The notes below the pieces were generated by a model that saw only the letters and a program-made list of their open reading frames with translations, was not told where the DNA came from and searched no databases. From assembly GCF_001418085.1 (NCBI RefSeq), contig NZ_LIQH01000039.1:124001-188000 (forward strand): a DNA stretch of 64,000 bases. Reading direction: 5' to 3'. The stretch comes from Lacinutrix algicola. GTDB taxonomy: Bacteria > Bacteroidota > Bacteroidia > Flavobacteriales > Flavobacteriaceae. The translations under genes were made by a program, and so were the position numbers. Numbering within the stretch: position 1 is the stretch's first letter; every line of letters begins with the position of its first letter. Positions 18,653 through 26,676 of this stretch are shown piece after piece.

Positions 18653-19777
18653 ATGAAAAACATTAGCATTGAGGATATTGTTAAGGAAATGAAAATCAAA
18701 GCGCAAGAATTAGAAAATGTAAAGGTTAAAATTGCAATTTCAGGCCAAAGTGGCTCAGGGAAATCATCTATGATTAACACTATTTTTGGTGAAAAAGTTG
18801 CATCAGTTGGGAGTGTTGAGACTACGCTAGAAATTGAATCCTACAAACAGAATGGTCTTGAGTTTTACGATTTGCCAGGTTGTGGGACATCAAAATTTCC
18901 AATCGAAACTTATATTGAAGATTGCAACTTGTTAAGTTTTGATTCATTTATAATTGTGACTAGTAATCGTTTTTATGAAAATGATGAATGGTTAATTAAT
19001 AAGATGGTTGATTCTGGACGTTCTGTTTATGTTGTTCGAACTAAGATGGACGAATCTATTGCTAATGAAAAAAGAGATAACGATTTAGAAAAAGAAGAAG
19101 TCTATTTAAAAGTAAGAGATAACATCCTAAAAAGTACTAAGGGAATTGATATTAAAGGAATTTATTTAATATCTTCTGTAGATGGTATTAAAAATGACTT
19201 TAAAGAATTGTTGGATAATATAGAGAATAATTTGGACGGAATTAAGAAGGAACGTTTTTTAATGGATGTTACTCCATACAGCAGAGAAGTTCTACAAGCT
19301 AAAAAAGTAGCTGCAGGAAAAATAATTTCATACTCAGCTACTGTAGCAGCAGCAAATGGTTTAAACCCAATTATTGGGCTTGATATTTCAGTAGATGTAG
19401 CAATCTTAATAAAGTTATCTAAAAAAATTGGTGATATTTTTGGTATTAACGAGAAAGAAATAAACTATACTACTACAAAATATGGTTTGGATGGAAAATA
19501 TGTTGTAAGTGGAAAACAGTTTGCTGCTAAATTTATTGCAAAAGAAGGAGTTTTATTGCTATTAAAAAGATATAGTGCAAGTACTGCTTCTAAAACAATT
19601 TTTAAGTTGATTCCTTTTGCAGGCCAAGCTATCGCTGCTGGTATAGGTTATAAAATGACTTTTTCTTTCGGTCAGGAGTTACTTGAAGAAGCATATGATT
19701 TAGCATATAAAATTTTAGATGAAGCTAAAAATAAAACAAGTAATCATTTTTATGAAAATGAAACCTTAAAATATTAA
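18653..19777 (+). CDS. IRG-like (interferon-inducible GTPase family) dynamin-type GTPase
   Basis: A 374-residue GTPase. G1 is GQSGSGKSS (31-39), G3 DLPGCGT (73-79) and G4 RTKMD (129-133). Beyond generic GTPase motifs, the stretch from G3 to G4 matches vertebrate IRG (p47) proteins as I know them: FPIETYIED after G3, FDSFIIV, NRFYEND, then VVRTKMDxxIxNE, and later LISS and a helical domain with IFGINEKEI like the IFGVDE of Irga6. The C-terminal half is helical with hydrophobic stretches (about 225-255 and 318-338), suggesting membrane association. In vertebrates IRGs attack pathogen vacuole membranes; the bacterial role is unknown. It sits between operator-like repeats and is followed at once by an HNH-like gene. 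Era/YfjP-type GTPase is the main alternative. Confidence 0.82.
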   Translation: MKNISIEDIVKEMKIKAQELENVKVKIAISGQSGSGKSSMINTIFGEKVASVGSVETTLEIESYKQNGLEFYDLPGCGTSKFPIETYIEDCNLLSFDSFIIVTSNRFYENDEWLINKMVDSGRSVYVVRTKMDESIANEKRDNDLEKEEVYLKVRDNILKSTKGIDIKGIYLISSVDGIKNDFKELLDNIENNLDGIKKERFLMDVTPYSREVLQAKKVAAGKIISYSATVAAANGLNPIIGLDISVDVAILIKLSKKIGDIFGINEKEINYTTTKYGLDGKYVVSGKQFAAKFIAKEGVLLLLKRYSASTASKTIFKLIPFAGQAIAAGIGYKMTFSFGQELLEEAYDLAYKILDEAKNKTSNHFYENETLKY

Positions 19778-19783
19778 TTTTTT

Positions 19784-20230
19784 TTGAATATTTCAAACTC
19801 AAACCGCCCATACCACCGCGCTGAAATAGACCTACTTTTTACAAAAGTAAAAGCACAAATGCATCAACAAGCTTTAAAAAGAGGTGGAGATGACATAGCG
19901 CTTTATACCGATTGTTACACAGGAGAAACCTTACGAGGAGGTGATAGATACGATTATGAGCATATAAGATCTTCAGAAGAAATCTTTATGACCTATCGAG
20001 ACAGATTAACTAATTCGGAAATAGCTAAAGTTGTAAACTGTCCAGAAAACGTTGCTGTTACTTTAAGAAGTATTAATCAATCTAAAGGTAAGCTGAGAAT
20101 GGAAGTTTGGATGGCTAACGTTAATAATATTTCAAATCATGCTATAAACGTTAGTTTGGTTAAAAAGTGTTTAGTAAACGCAGATAAAGGAATTAAATTA
20201 AAGTTCAATCACGTTTTATCTACCAAGTAG
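19784..20230 (+). CDS. HNH-endonuclease-like small protein, non-ATG or unclear start
   Basis: Up to 148 residues (TTG start 19784). The core shows an HNH-like pattern without zinc Cys pairs: LYTDCYTGE (40-48), DYEHI with His60, then NCPENVAVTLRSINQSKGK (86-103), where the second Asn and the NxxKG end match the N and N/H positions of HNH nucleases. DNA or RNA cleavage is inferred, not certain. The frame is the same as the GTPase frame and is separated from it by one TAA and two codons. No ATG exists before 19860, and starting there would keep the HNH core but lose 25 residues conserved-looking in character. Probably cotranscribed with the GTPase. Confidence 0.7.
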   Translation: MNISNSNRPYHRAEIDLLFTKVKAQMHQQALKRGGDDIALYTDCYTGETLRGGDRYDYEHIRSSEEIFMTYRDRLTNSEIAKVVNCPENVAVTLRSINQSKGKLRMEVWMANVNNISNHAINVSLVKKCLVNADKGIKLKFNHVLSTK

Positions 20231-20265
20231 AATAAAATATTTTAATTAAAGTAAAATAAATCTTA

Positions 20266-20302
20266 AAACAGACACATTCTGTCTATTTCAAATATATGTT
20301 TG
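20266..20302 (+). promoter_or_regulatory. Operator-like palindrome plus -7 box, copy 2
   Basis: AAACAGACA (20266-20274), spacer CATTC, TGTCTATTT (20280-20288) repeat the 18365 unit with one arm mismatch, and TATGTTTG at 20295-20302 is a -7 box at exactly the same 29-base offset. No normal gene follows: only a 16-codon frame at 20307-20357 and then the terminator at 20436, so it may drive a small RNA or small peptide. Confidence 0.65.
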
Positions 20303-20469
20303 TAGTATGAAAAATAAGAGGAGGTATTTAACCAATATCGACTGTTTCATTTTTTAATATTCGCGGTGTAAATAACATAAGATGATAAAGCTATTAATCA
20401 ACAAGGGCTTATGCTTTTATCGTGAGTAGATTAAAAAAAAACTCAACTTTTTTTAAAGTTGAGTTTTTT
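20303..20469 (+). ncRNA. Candidate small RNA between operator copy 2 and terminator
   Basis: A promoter-like unit (20266-20302) and a strong terminator (20436-20469) bound about 165 bases without a real gene. The segment contains complementary blocks CATAAG (20376)/CTTATG (20408) and GATAAAG (20384)/CTTTTATC (20414), which interleave as in an H-type pseudoknot. A 16-codon frame (20307) is also present. The complementarity is short and AT-rich, so this is a hypothesis. The terminator may simply serve the convergent Nudix gene. Confidence 0.3.
20436..20469. terminator. Bidirectional Rho-independent terminator
   Basis: ACTCAACTTT (20441-20450), loop TTTT, AAAGTTGAGT (20455-20464), flanked by A5 and T5. 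It can stop the rightward GTPase/HNH transcript and the leftward Nudix transcript ending at 20490. Confidence 0.88.
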
Positions 20470-20489
20470 GTTTTTATGGTAAGCGTTAA

Positions 20490-21041
20490 CTATGTTATTC
20501 TTTCTAAAATAGCATCGGAAACCTTTGTATAATAGTCGTAGTTGCTTGCTACAAAATGACCGTTAGTTTCGCTATTTACTAAGAGTTCTAAAAAATCGAA
20601 CATACTAACTAACTTTAAAGCCTCAACCTCTTCCTTTTGAAGAGTTAAGGATGAAACAGGTAGTATTAATTCAGCTATATAAGTATGATGAAACTCGTTA
20701 TCCTTAATACCATTTGGGTAAGTTTGGAAACACTCGAAAACACCAATTTTTTCTAAATCTGATGTTTCTATTTGTAAACCAATTTCCTCTTCAATTTCTC
20801 TTAGAGCACCAATTTCAATAGTTTCACCAGCATCAATATGTCCGGCGACAGATACATCCCAAAGTAAAGGGAAGATTACTTTTGAAGCTGCTCGTTGTGC
20901 TAATAATACTTCGCCTTCTCTGGTATAAAACCAAATGTGTGCAGTATTATGGTAATGTCCTTTACTGTGAATCTCACTTTTTAAAGCAGATTCACCTGTT
21001 GGTTTACCATCTTTGGTAACTATGTCAATTAATTCATCCAT
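20490..21041 (-). CDS. Nudix hydrolase (IDI/YfcD-like)
   Basis: A 183-residue Nudix protein with a complete Nudix box, GHIDAGETIEIGALREIEEEIG (GX5EX7REUXEEXGU), in the middle, preceded by WDVSVA. The N-terminal region (MDELIDIVTKDGKPTG...HYHNTAHIWFY) is that of the isopentenyl-diphosphate isomerase-like/YfcD branch of Nudix proteins. Substrate is unknown; isomerase activity is not supported because the usual catalytic Cys region is not evident. Convergent with the HNH gene across a bidirectional terminator. Confidence 0.9.
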   Translation of the reverse strand: MDELIDIVTKDGKPTGESALKSEIHSKGHYHNTAHIWFYTREGEVLLAQRAASKVIFPLLWDVSVAGHIDAGETIEIGALREIEEEIGLQIETSDLEKIGVFECFQTYPNGIKDNEFHHTYIAELILPVSSLTLQKEEVEALKLVSMFDFLELLVNSETNGHFVASNYDYYTKVSDAILERIT

Positions 21042-21054
21042 ACTTTATAAGATT

Positions 21055-21078
21055 AAAAAAAGCCTCTAAAAGAGGCTT
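21055..21078 (-). terminator. Terminator of the M42 peptidase gene
   Basis: AAGCCTCT (21060-21067), loop AAA, AGAGGCTT (21071-21078). On the minus strand the stem is followed by a seven-T run, just after the M42 stop at 21118. Confidence 0.85.
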
Positions 21079-21117
21079 AATTATTATTCGGGTATTTGCC
21101 AAATCTAGCTTAGCAAG

Positions 21118-22206
21118 TTATTTAAAATAAGAAAATGTTTCACCATCTTCAATTTTAAGTAATGTTTCGTAAATTAATTTAATTACGTTTTCTACATCAT
21201 CTCTATGCACAGTTTCTACTGTTGTATGCATGTAACGTAAAGGTAAAGAGATTAATGCCGAAGCAACACCACCATTACTATAAGCAAAAGCATCAGTATC
21301 TGTTCCTGTTGCTCTAGACAAAGCAGCACGTTGAAAAGGTATTTTGTTAGCATCTGCAGTATCTGTAATTAAATCACGCAATTTTTGCTGTACAGCAGGT
21401 GCGTAAGCTATTACTGGTCCATTACCAATTTCTACCTCTCCTTGAACTTTCATATCAATCATTGGAGTAGTGGTATCGTGTGTTACATCTGTAACAATAG
21501 CCACATCAGGTTTAATAGTCTCGGTAATCATTTGTGCACCACGTAAACCAATTTCTTCTTGTACAGAATTTGTAATGTAAAGACCAAAAGGCAATGTTTT
21601 CTTGTTTTCTTTAAGTAAACGTGCCACTTCAGCAATCATAAAACCACCCATTCTGTTATCTAAAGCACGACAAACAAAATTGTTTTCATTTAAAATATGA
21701 AATTCATCTGGATACGTAATTACACAACCTACATGTACACCAAGTGCTTCAACCTCTTCCTTAGTTTTACAACCACAATCTATAAAGATATTGTTTGGTT
21801 TTGGAGCTTCTTCCTTAGCCTTGCTTCTTGTATGTATTGCTGGCCAACCAAAAACACCTTTTACAATGCCTTTTTTAGTATGGATATTTACAATTTTACT
21901 TGGTGCAATTTGGTGATCACTACCACCGTTTCTTACCACATAAATAAGTCCTTTTTCACTAATATAGTTAACATACCAAGAGATTTCATCTGCATGACCT
22001 TCAATAACTACTTTATATTTTGCTTTTGGGTTAATTACACCTACTGCTGTACCATAAGTATCTGTAAAAAACTCATCGACATATGGTGTTAAGTAATCCA
22101 TCCATATTTTTTGCCCATCCCACTCGTAACCAGTAGGTGCAGCATTGTTTAAATATTTTTCTAAAAAGTCCATAGACTTTTTGTTAAGTATGCTCTTTTT
22201 TGTCAT
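21118..22206 (-). CDS. M42 family metallopeptidase (glutamyl aminopeptidase/FrvX-like)
   Basis: A 362-residue M42 aminopeptidase of the FrvX/tetrahedral aminopeptidase family. Metal and catalytic motifs are visible: EGHADEIS (first metal His/Asp), RALDNRMGGF, SVQEEIGLRGA with the catalytic Glu pair, VTDVTHDTTTP, and RYMHTTVETVHRDD with the last His. Acts in the cytoplasm as a dizinc/cobalt peptide-trimming enzyme. Monocistronic with its own terminator; divergent from the DUF4294 gene. Confidence 0.93.
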   Translation of the reverse strand: MTKKSILNKKSMDFLEKYLNNAAPTGYEWDGQKIWMDYLTPYVDEFFTDTYGTAVGVINPKAKYKVVIEGHADEISWYVNYISEKGLIYVVRNGGSDHQIAPSKIVNIHTKKGIVKGVFGWPAIHTRSKAKEEAPKPNNIFIDCGCKTKEEVEALGVHVGCVITYPDEFHILNENNFVCRALDNRMGGFMIAEVARLLKENKKTLPFGLYITNSVQEEIGLRGAQMITETIKPDVAIVTDVTHDTTTPMIDMKVQGEVEIGNGPVIAYAPAVQQKLRDLITDTADANKIPFQRAALSRATGTDTDAFAYSNGGVASALISLPLRYMHTTVETVHRDDVENVIKLIYETLLKIEDGETFSYFK

Positions 22207-22330
22207 TATTTTAATTTTTTACTAAAATAACAATAATCGCTGCTATTTAATAGTTAAGATTAGTATAATTATTAATTTTGCTGTAATACCACTAACTTTT
22301 TTTTGGAACGGTTTTAGCTTAAACTTTAAT

Positions 22331-23008
22331 ATGAAGTATATTTTACCACTTTTATTAGTGTTTCCGATGTTAATTTTCGGACAAGCTCTAGAAATAGAAC
22401 AAGATTCAACGCAAGTTGAATTCATGATTGTTGAAGGAGATTCGATACCTCGTGAAGCTATAGGTCTTGACGAGGTACAATTATTACATAGACTTAAATT
22501 TGATAGTAAAGAAAATAGAAGACGTTATTATATTTTAAGACGAAAAACGCTAAAAGTCTATCCTTATGCTAAAATGGCAGCCGAAAGACTAGATTCGTTA
22601 ACCAAGCAACTAGCAACTTTAGATTCTAAAAGAAAGCAAAGACGTTATGCTAAGAAAGTTCAAAAATATATTGAAAATGAATTTTCTGCCGAATTAAAAA
22701 AAATGAGCAGAACCGAAGGTCAAATTCTTATAAAGCTTATTCACAGGCAAACAGGAGAAACTGCTTTTTCTTTAATAAAAGAATTGCGTAGCGGTTGGAG
22801 AGCATTTTGGTTTAATAATACAGCTTATTTTTTCGATATTTCTCTAAAACGAGAGTTCGATCCCGAAAATGTAAAAGAAGATTATTTAATAGAAGATATT
22901 CTACAACGTAACTTTCAAAACGGTGTTTTAGAAAAACAAAAATCGGCTTTAGATATAGATTTTTTCAAGCTTACTAGTAAGTGGTTAAACGATAAGAAAG
23001 AACTATAA
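22331..23008 (+). CDS. DUF4294 protein, secreted
   Basis: A 225-residue protein with an N-terminal signal (LPLLLVFPMLIFGQA) and the basic, helical DUF4294 region found across Flavobacteriia: RRYYILRRKTLKVYPYAKMAAERL followed by an RRYAKKVQKYIE-type segment and a WRAFWFN motif. Function is unknown; export to the periplasm is predicted. It precedes the hemolysin-III-like gene by 26 bases on the same strand, which suggests an operon. Confidence 0.88.
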   Translation: MKYILPLLLVFPMLIFGQALEIEQDSTQVEFMIVEGDSIPREAIGLDEVQLLHRLKFDSKENRRRYYILRRKTLKVYPYAKMAAERLDSLTKQLATLDSKRKQRRYAKKVQKYIENEFSAELKKMSRTEGQILIKLIHRQTGETAFSLIKELRSGWRAFWFNNTAYFFDISLKREFDPENVKEDYLIEDILQRNFQNGVLEKQKSALDIDFFKLTSKWLNDKKEL

Positions 23009-23034
23009 AAACCAAACAAAAAACTAAATTTTAA

Positions 23035-23661
23035 ATGCGCATACAAACTAAACGCGAAGAGTTCTGGAACACTATTACACATGGAGTAGGAGCTATTTTA
23101 GGAATTATAGCCTTAGTATTATTTGTACTAAAAGATACAGAGAAAACAAGCTATAGTTTATTTAGTGTTATTATTTACGGTATCTCTATAATTGTTCTTT
23201 TTTCGGCATCTACAATTTACCATTACGTTTCAAACGATAAGTATAAACATACTTTTAGAATTATAGACCACATTAGTATTTATTTACTTATTGCAGGAAC
23301 ATACTCTCCAGTATTATTAATAAACTTAGAGCAAAGTTTAGGTTGGACATTATTTGCCGTTGTATGGGGAATTGCCGCTTTTGGTGTGGTTTTAAAGATA
23401 TTTTTTACAGGTAGGTTTAATGTGTTTTCTACACTCTTGTATTTAGTAATGGGTTGGTTAATTGTTTTCGATTTCTCGGAATTAAAAAACACAATGCCAC
23501 CTGAAGGTATTACATTATTAATGCTTGGCGGTGCAGCTTATACTATTGGAATTATTTTTTATACGCTTGAAAAGAAATTGTTTTATCACGTTATTTGGCA
23601 CTTGTTTGTACTAGCTGGCGCTATTTTTCACTTTTTAATGGTGTACTTTTATGTGATTTAG
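23035..23661 (+). CDS. Hemolysin III / PAQR family membrane protein
   Basis: A 208-residue, seven-helix membrane protein of the hemolysin III (YqfA, PAQR) family. Hallmarks are EEFWNTITHGVGA at the N-terminus, SASTIYHYV with Ser/His, DHISIYLLIAGTYSP in the middle and the C-terminal HVIWHLFVLAGAIFHF with the two metal-ligand His residues. Related receptors are zinc-dependent ceramidases; the bacterial activity is uncertain. The name haemolysin is historical and should not be taken as toxin evidence. Confidence 0.92.
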   Translation: MRIQTKREEFWNTITHGVGAILGIIALVLFVLKDTEKTSYSLFSVIIYGISIIVLFSASTIYHYVSNDKYKHTFRIIDHISIYLLIAGTYSPVLLINLEQSLGWTLFAVVWGIAAFGVVLKIFFTGRFNVFSTLLYLVMGWLIVFDFSELKNTMPPEGITLLMLGGAAYTIGIIFYTLEKKLFYHVIWHLFVLAGAIFHFLMVYFYVI

Positions 23662-23678
23662 AGGTTTAGGATTTTAGT

Positions 23679-23739
23679 TTCGTTTAATGTTTCGTTGATA
23701 TAAAATCGTTTCAATGTTTTATATCATACGTTAAACGAA
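23679..23739. repeat. Imperfect two-tier inverted repeat between convergent genes
   Basis: Outer arms TTCGTTTAA (23679) and TTAAACGAA (23731) and inner arms TGATATAAAA (23696) and TTTTATATCA (23717) are perfect complements, with internal loops of 8 and 4 bases and an 11-base apical loop. It lies between the convergent hemolysin-III and FN3 lipoprotein genes. No U-run follows, so it is not a typical terminator. Confidence 0.6.
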
Positions 23740-23827
23740 GGTAGCGGAAATAATTTTGAAAGTCAAGTTTGCAATTCTTCAAATAGATGTACTTAAAATT
23801 TTGAAATTAATGACTATTAACTATATG

Positions 23828-25846
23828 TTATTCAATAACTTCAATAAAGATATCGTTTTCGGGAGTATATCCATTTATATTTCCAATGAGACCTTTAGAA
23901 ATTGAAATTAACTGTCCTAAATGGTTTTGATATACAATGTGTGGATAACCTTTAGCATCATAAATTTGCTCATTAAAATCAGGATAGCTTAACGTTCTTA
24001 CCTTCTTTTCATGGAAACTATCGGTTGTAGATACAGGATTATTATTTGTTCCTAAAATAAGATTACCGTTATTACTAATACCAGAGGCAAAGAAGTTTGA
24101 GCTTAAGGTAGTTATTAAATTATTAGTACTAGTAGAATACACAGTGTTGTCTTCCGTATTTAAAACATAAGCTAAATCTTGAGAATATAAACCATTATTA
24201 TTCCATTCCGAAGTCAAGTTAGAATTTACAGTAGTAACATTAGATAAAACACCAGTATTAGAATCAATATCTACTATTAAACCTTGAGATTGGGTAGCGT
24301 TCCCTACTAGTATTCTATTTAAGCCTATATCCATTATATTAATTATGCTAGAACTGAAATATTGATTGTATAAATTTTGAGTGCTTATTAAATTTAGGTT
24401 ATTGGTTGTTCGTGAAAACGAATAAAGTTTCTCTCTATCTGCAAAAACCCAATAACCGCTTTGGCCTATTACAAGATGGTCTGGGTTAAGAGAAGGATTA
24501 GAAATTTGAAGATTGTACTTAAAATTTAAGTCACCATCGTACACTTTTAAAGTACCTCCAATATTAACAATAACTTCGGTTCCAAAGTTAGACTCGAATA
24601 CTTTTACAAAAATAATTGAAGAACTATTTAGAGTTGTAGAATTTTCGACCGTAAATGTATTGTAATTATATTTATACAAATCTGAATAATCTGAATAATA
24701 AAGCACAGTTTCATCTGGTGAAAACGCAGAATATTTTATTGAGTTTATAGGCAGTATTCCTTCTCTAACAAAATCTGTACTTTTTTGGTTTTCGCCTTCA
24801 ATTACATAAGTGTTTTTATGCCCAAAAATATTATAAACATTAATTACAAAAACAGGATTAGAAATATAAGGCAACTCGAAAGCGTAATTGGTGGTTTCAA
24901 TAGTATTAATTACTGCAATTTGTTGTTCTTGATATCCTCCTCCAGAGCCAGAACTATAGTTTTTAACTTGAACTTCATAATAAGAAAAATAATAACCTTG
25001 ATATTGTTCCCAATTTAATTGTACTGTATTACCACTTAATACAGGTTCTACCAAATTTACATTTGGTATTTTTAACGAACTCGTAGGTACATTTACGGGA
25101 TTGCTTTCTCCTAAAAGACCTTGGTTAGTATAAATTTTAAACACGTAGCATATTTCTTCATATGGAGGTGGTGTTAGATCTATAAAAGAGGTTTCGTTTA
25201 CATTAGTTATTGTCGAAATTAACTCAGGATTAGAGGTAGAGCAGTTTTGGTCTAGTCTATAGATTTCATATTTTTCAAATTGATTATAGCCTTGATAACC
25301 ATTCCATTCAAGTAATATTTTATCATTATTATCTATGGTGTAATCCCAATTAAAAGTTGCTGAGTAGCTATCTAGTTCCATTGGAGGTTCGTAGCGATTA
25401 CATATGGCTTCATAGGTTTTTAAATCGCCATTGGAATCTACATCAAACTTAAACTTAAAAACCAATTTGGTTGCTGTTAGTTCGGTAATTACCCATTGCT
25501 CCATTTCAGAACCATTGTCTAACGTTATTACACCATTAGAAAGAGTCCAGTTTAGCATATTTATGGATGGTGTACATTCGTAGTTATCATTAAAAACGTA
25601 ATCTGTATAATTACTTTGTGGTTGAAAGTAAAAAAAATCTCTACCACATTCTTCGAAATCTACAGGTACATCGGATATCTGTCCTTCAAATTTAATTTGA
25701 TAAATAGCCCATATACCTTCTAATTGTTGATTATTTGCAGAGGTTACTGCACCGTTAAAGAAGGAATCAGTTATAGTATTTTCATCATCTTCACTACAAC
25801 TAGATAGGATTAAAATAAAACTTAAAAATAATAATAATCTGTTCAT
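23828..25846 (-). CDS. Large lipoprotein with fibronectin type III domains
   Basis: A 672-residue surface or periplasmic lipoprotein with signal ending LILSSC (Cys17). Residues about 35-150 resemble a lipocalin-like domain common in flavobacterial lipoproteins; about 155-355 contain two FN3-like domains (YSATFNWDYTIDNNDKILLEWNG and VNLVEPVLSGNTVQLNWEQ as strand starts). Residues 370-672 contain repeated beta-strand units like a propeller (KYSAFSPDETVLYYSD, LKVYDGDL). Function unknown; probably binds or displays material at the cell surface. Monocistronic; the 364 bases upstream contain no other gene. Confidence 0.75.
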   Translation of the reverse strand: MNRLLLFLSFILILSSCSEDDENTITDSFFNGAVTSANNQQLEGIWAIYQIKFEGQISDVPVDFEECGRDFFYFQPQSNYTDYVFNDNYECTPSINMLNWTLSNGVITLDNGSEMEQWVITELTATKLVFKFKFDVDSNGDLKTYEAICNRYEPPMELDSYSATFNWDYTIDNNDKILLEWNGYQGYNQFEKYEIYRLDQNCSTSNPELISTITNVNETSFIDLTPPPYEEICYVFKIYTNQGLLGESNPVNVPTSSLKIPNVNLVEPVLSGNTVQLNWEQYQGYYFSYYEVQVKNYSSGSGGGYQEQQIAVINTIETTNYAFELPYISNPVFVINVYNIFGHKNTYVIEGENQKSTDFVREGILPINSIKYSAFSPDETVLYYSDYSDLYKYNYNTFTVENSTTLNSSSIIFVKVFESNFGTEVIVNIGGTLKVYDGDLNFKYNLQISNPSLNPDHLVIGQSGYWVFADREKLYSFSRTTNNLNLISTQNLYNQYFSSSIINIMDIGLNRILVGNATQSQGLIVDIDSNTGVLSNVTTVNSNLTSEWNNNGLYSQDLAYVLNTEDNTVYSTSTNNLITTLSSNFFASGISNNGNLILGTNNNPVSTTDSFHEKKVRTLSYPDFNEQIYDAKGYPHIVYQNHLGQLISISKGLIGNINGYTPENDIFIEVIE

Positions 25847-26210
25847 AGTTTGGAGTAGGTTGTTTTAGCTAAAATAGAGGATATTATTAGTAAATTCAAA
25901 TATATAATCGAATAGCATTTTTGCAGAGTTGACATACTTTTTAAAACAATTATTGATTTAACTGACATAGTTGCTGATTAAATTGCACGTGAATAAATTA
26001 TTTTAAACTGCATAGTAATAGTTACTGTTACCTACTATAATAGGCTTACAAACCATTTTATTTATTTTGAACGTATGTATTATCAATTTGTAAATCATCA
26101 TTTTAGTATTTTGGCTTGATTTTGGCAGAAACCGAAAGTATAAGTTTAAACTAAAATAATTTTGTGTAATAATTATGCAAAATGTATTTTTAAAAATTGA
26201 AGAATATAGT
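25847..26210. other. Divergent intergenic region with FKBP promoter
   Basis: The gap between the lipoprotein and FKBP genes holds a -7 box TAATTTTG at 26157-26164, which would start the FKBP transcript around 26171. Apart from A/T-rich stretches I see no RNA gene, repeat or further ORF. Confidence 0.55.
26157..26164 (+). promoter_or_regulatory. -7 box (TAATTTTG) of FKBP gene
   Basis: TAATTTTG fits TAnnTTTG. Initiation about 7 bases downstream falls almost on the upstream ATG at 26175, which argues for translation from the ATG at 26211. Confidence 0.45.
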
Positions 26211-26657
26211 ATGAGTCAAGTAAAAGAGAATAGTACAGTAAAAGTAAATTATACAGGTAAATTATCTGATGGAAAGATTTTTGATACGTCTGAAGGAGAA
26301 GCACCAATAGAATTTGTTTTAGGACAAGGAAGATTAATTCCTGGTTTTGAAAAAGGTTTAATTGATATGAAAGTAAACGAAAAGAAAACCATTACTATTC
26401 CTAAAGCAGAAGCTTATGGAGAGGTTAATAAAGAATTACTTCACGAAGTAAACAAATCTGAACTTCCTCAAGATATGGCTCCAGAAGTGGGTATGGGATT
26501 AGTTTCTAAAGCTCCAGATGGTAGAGAAATGAATTTATTGGTTGTAGAAGTTAAGGAAGAAAGTATTGTTGTAGATGCAAATCATCCTTTAGCAGGTAAA
26601 GACCTTATTTTTGATCTTGAAGTTGTAGAGATTCTGGAAACAGAAGTTGCCGAATAA
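26211..26657 (+). CDS. FKBP-type peptidyl-prolyl isomerase (SlyD-like)
   Basis: A 148-residue cytoplasmic prolyl isomerase of the SlyD/FkpB type. Motifs are VKVNYTGKLSDGKIFDTSEGEAPIEF at the N-terminus, LGQGRLIPGFEKGL, and an insert-in-flap domain (about 70-125) ending NHPLAGKDLIFDLEVVEI as in SlyD. I choose ATG 26211 (MSQVKENS); an upstream ATG at 26175 would add 12 residues but lies next to the likely transcription start. It lacks the His-rich metal tail of E. coli SlyD. Own terminator downstream. Confidence 0.93.
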   Translation: MSQVKENSTVKVNYTGKLSDGKIFDTSEGEAPIEFVLGQGRLIPGFEKGLIDMKVNEKKTITIPKAEAYGEVNKELLHEVNKSELPQDMAPEVGMGLVSKAPDGREMNLLVVEVKEESIVVDANHPLAGKDLIFDLEVVEILETEVAE

Positions 26658-26676
26658 AGCAATTATAATATAGAAT

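Noticed and set aside
23035-23661. Hemolysin III as a toxin
   Set aside because: The family is PAQR-like membrane proteins; the name is historical.
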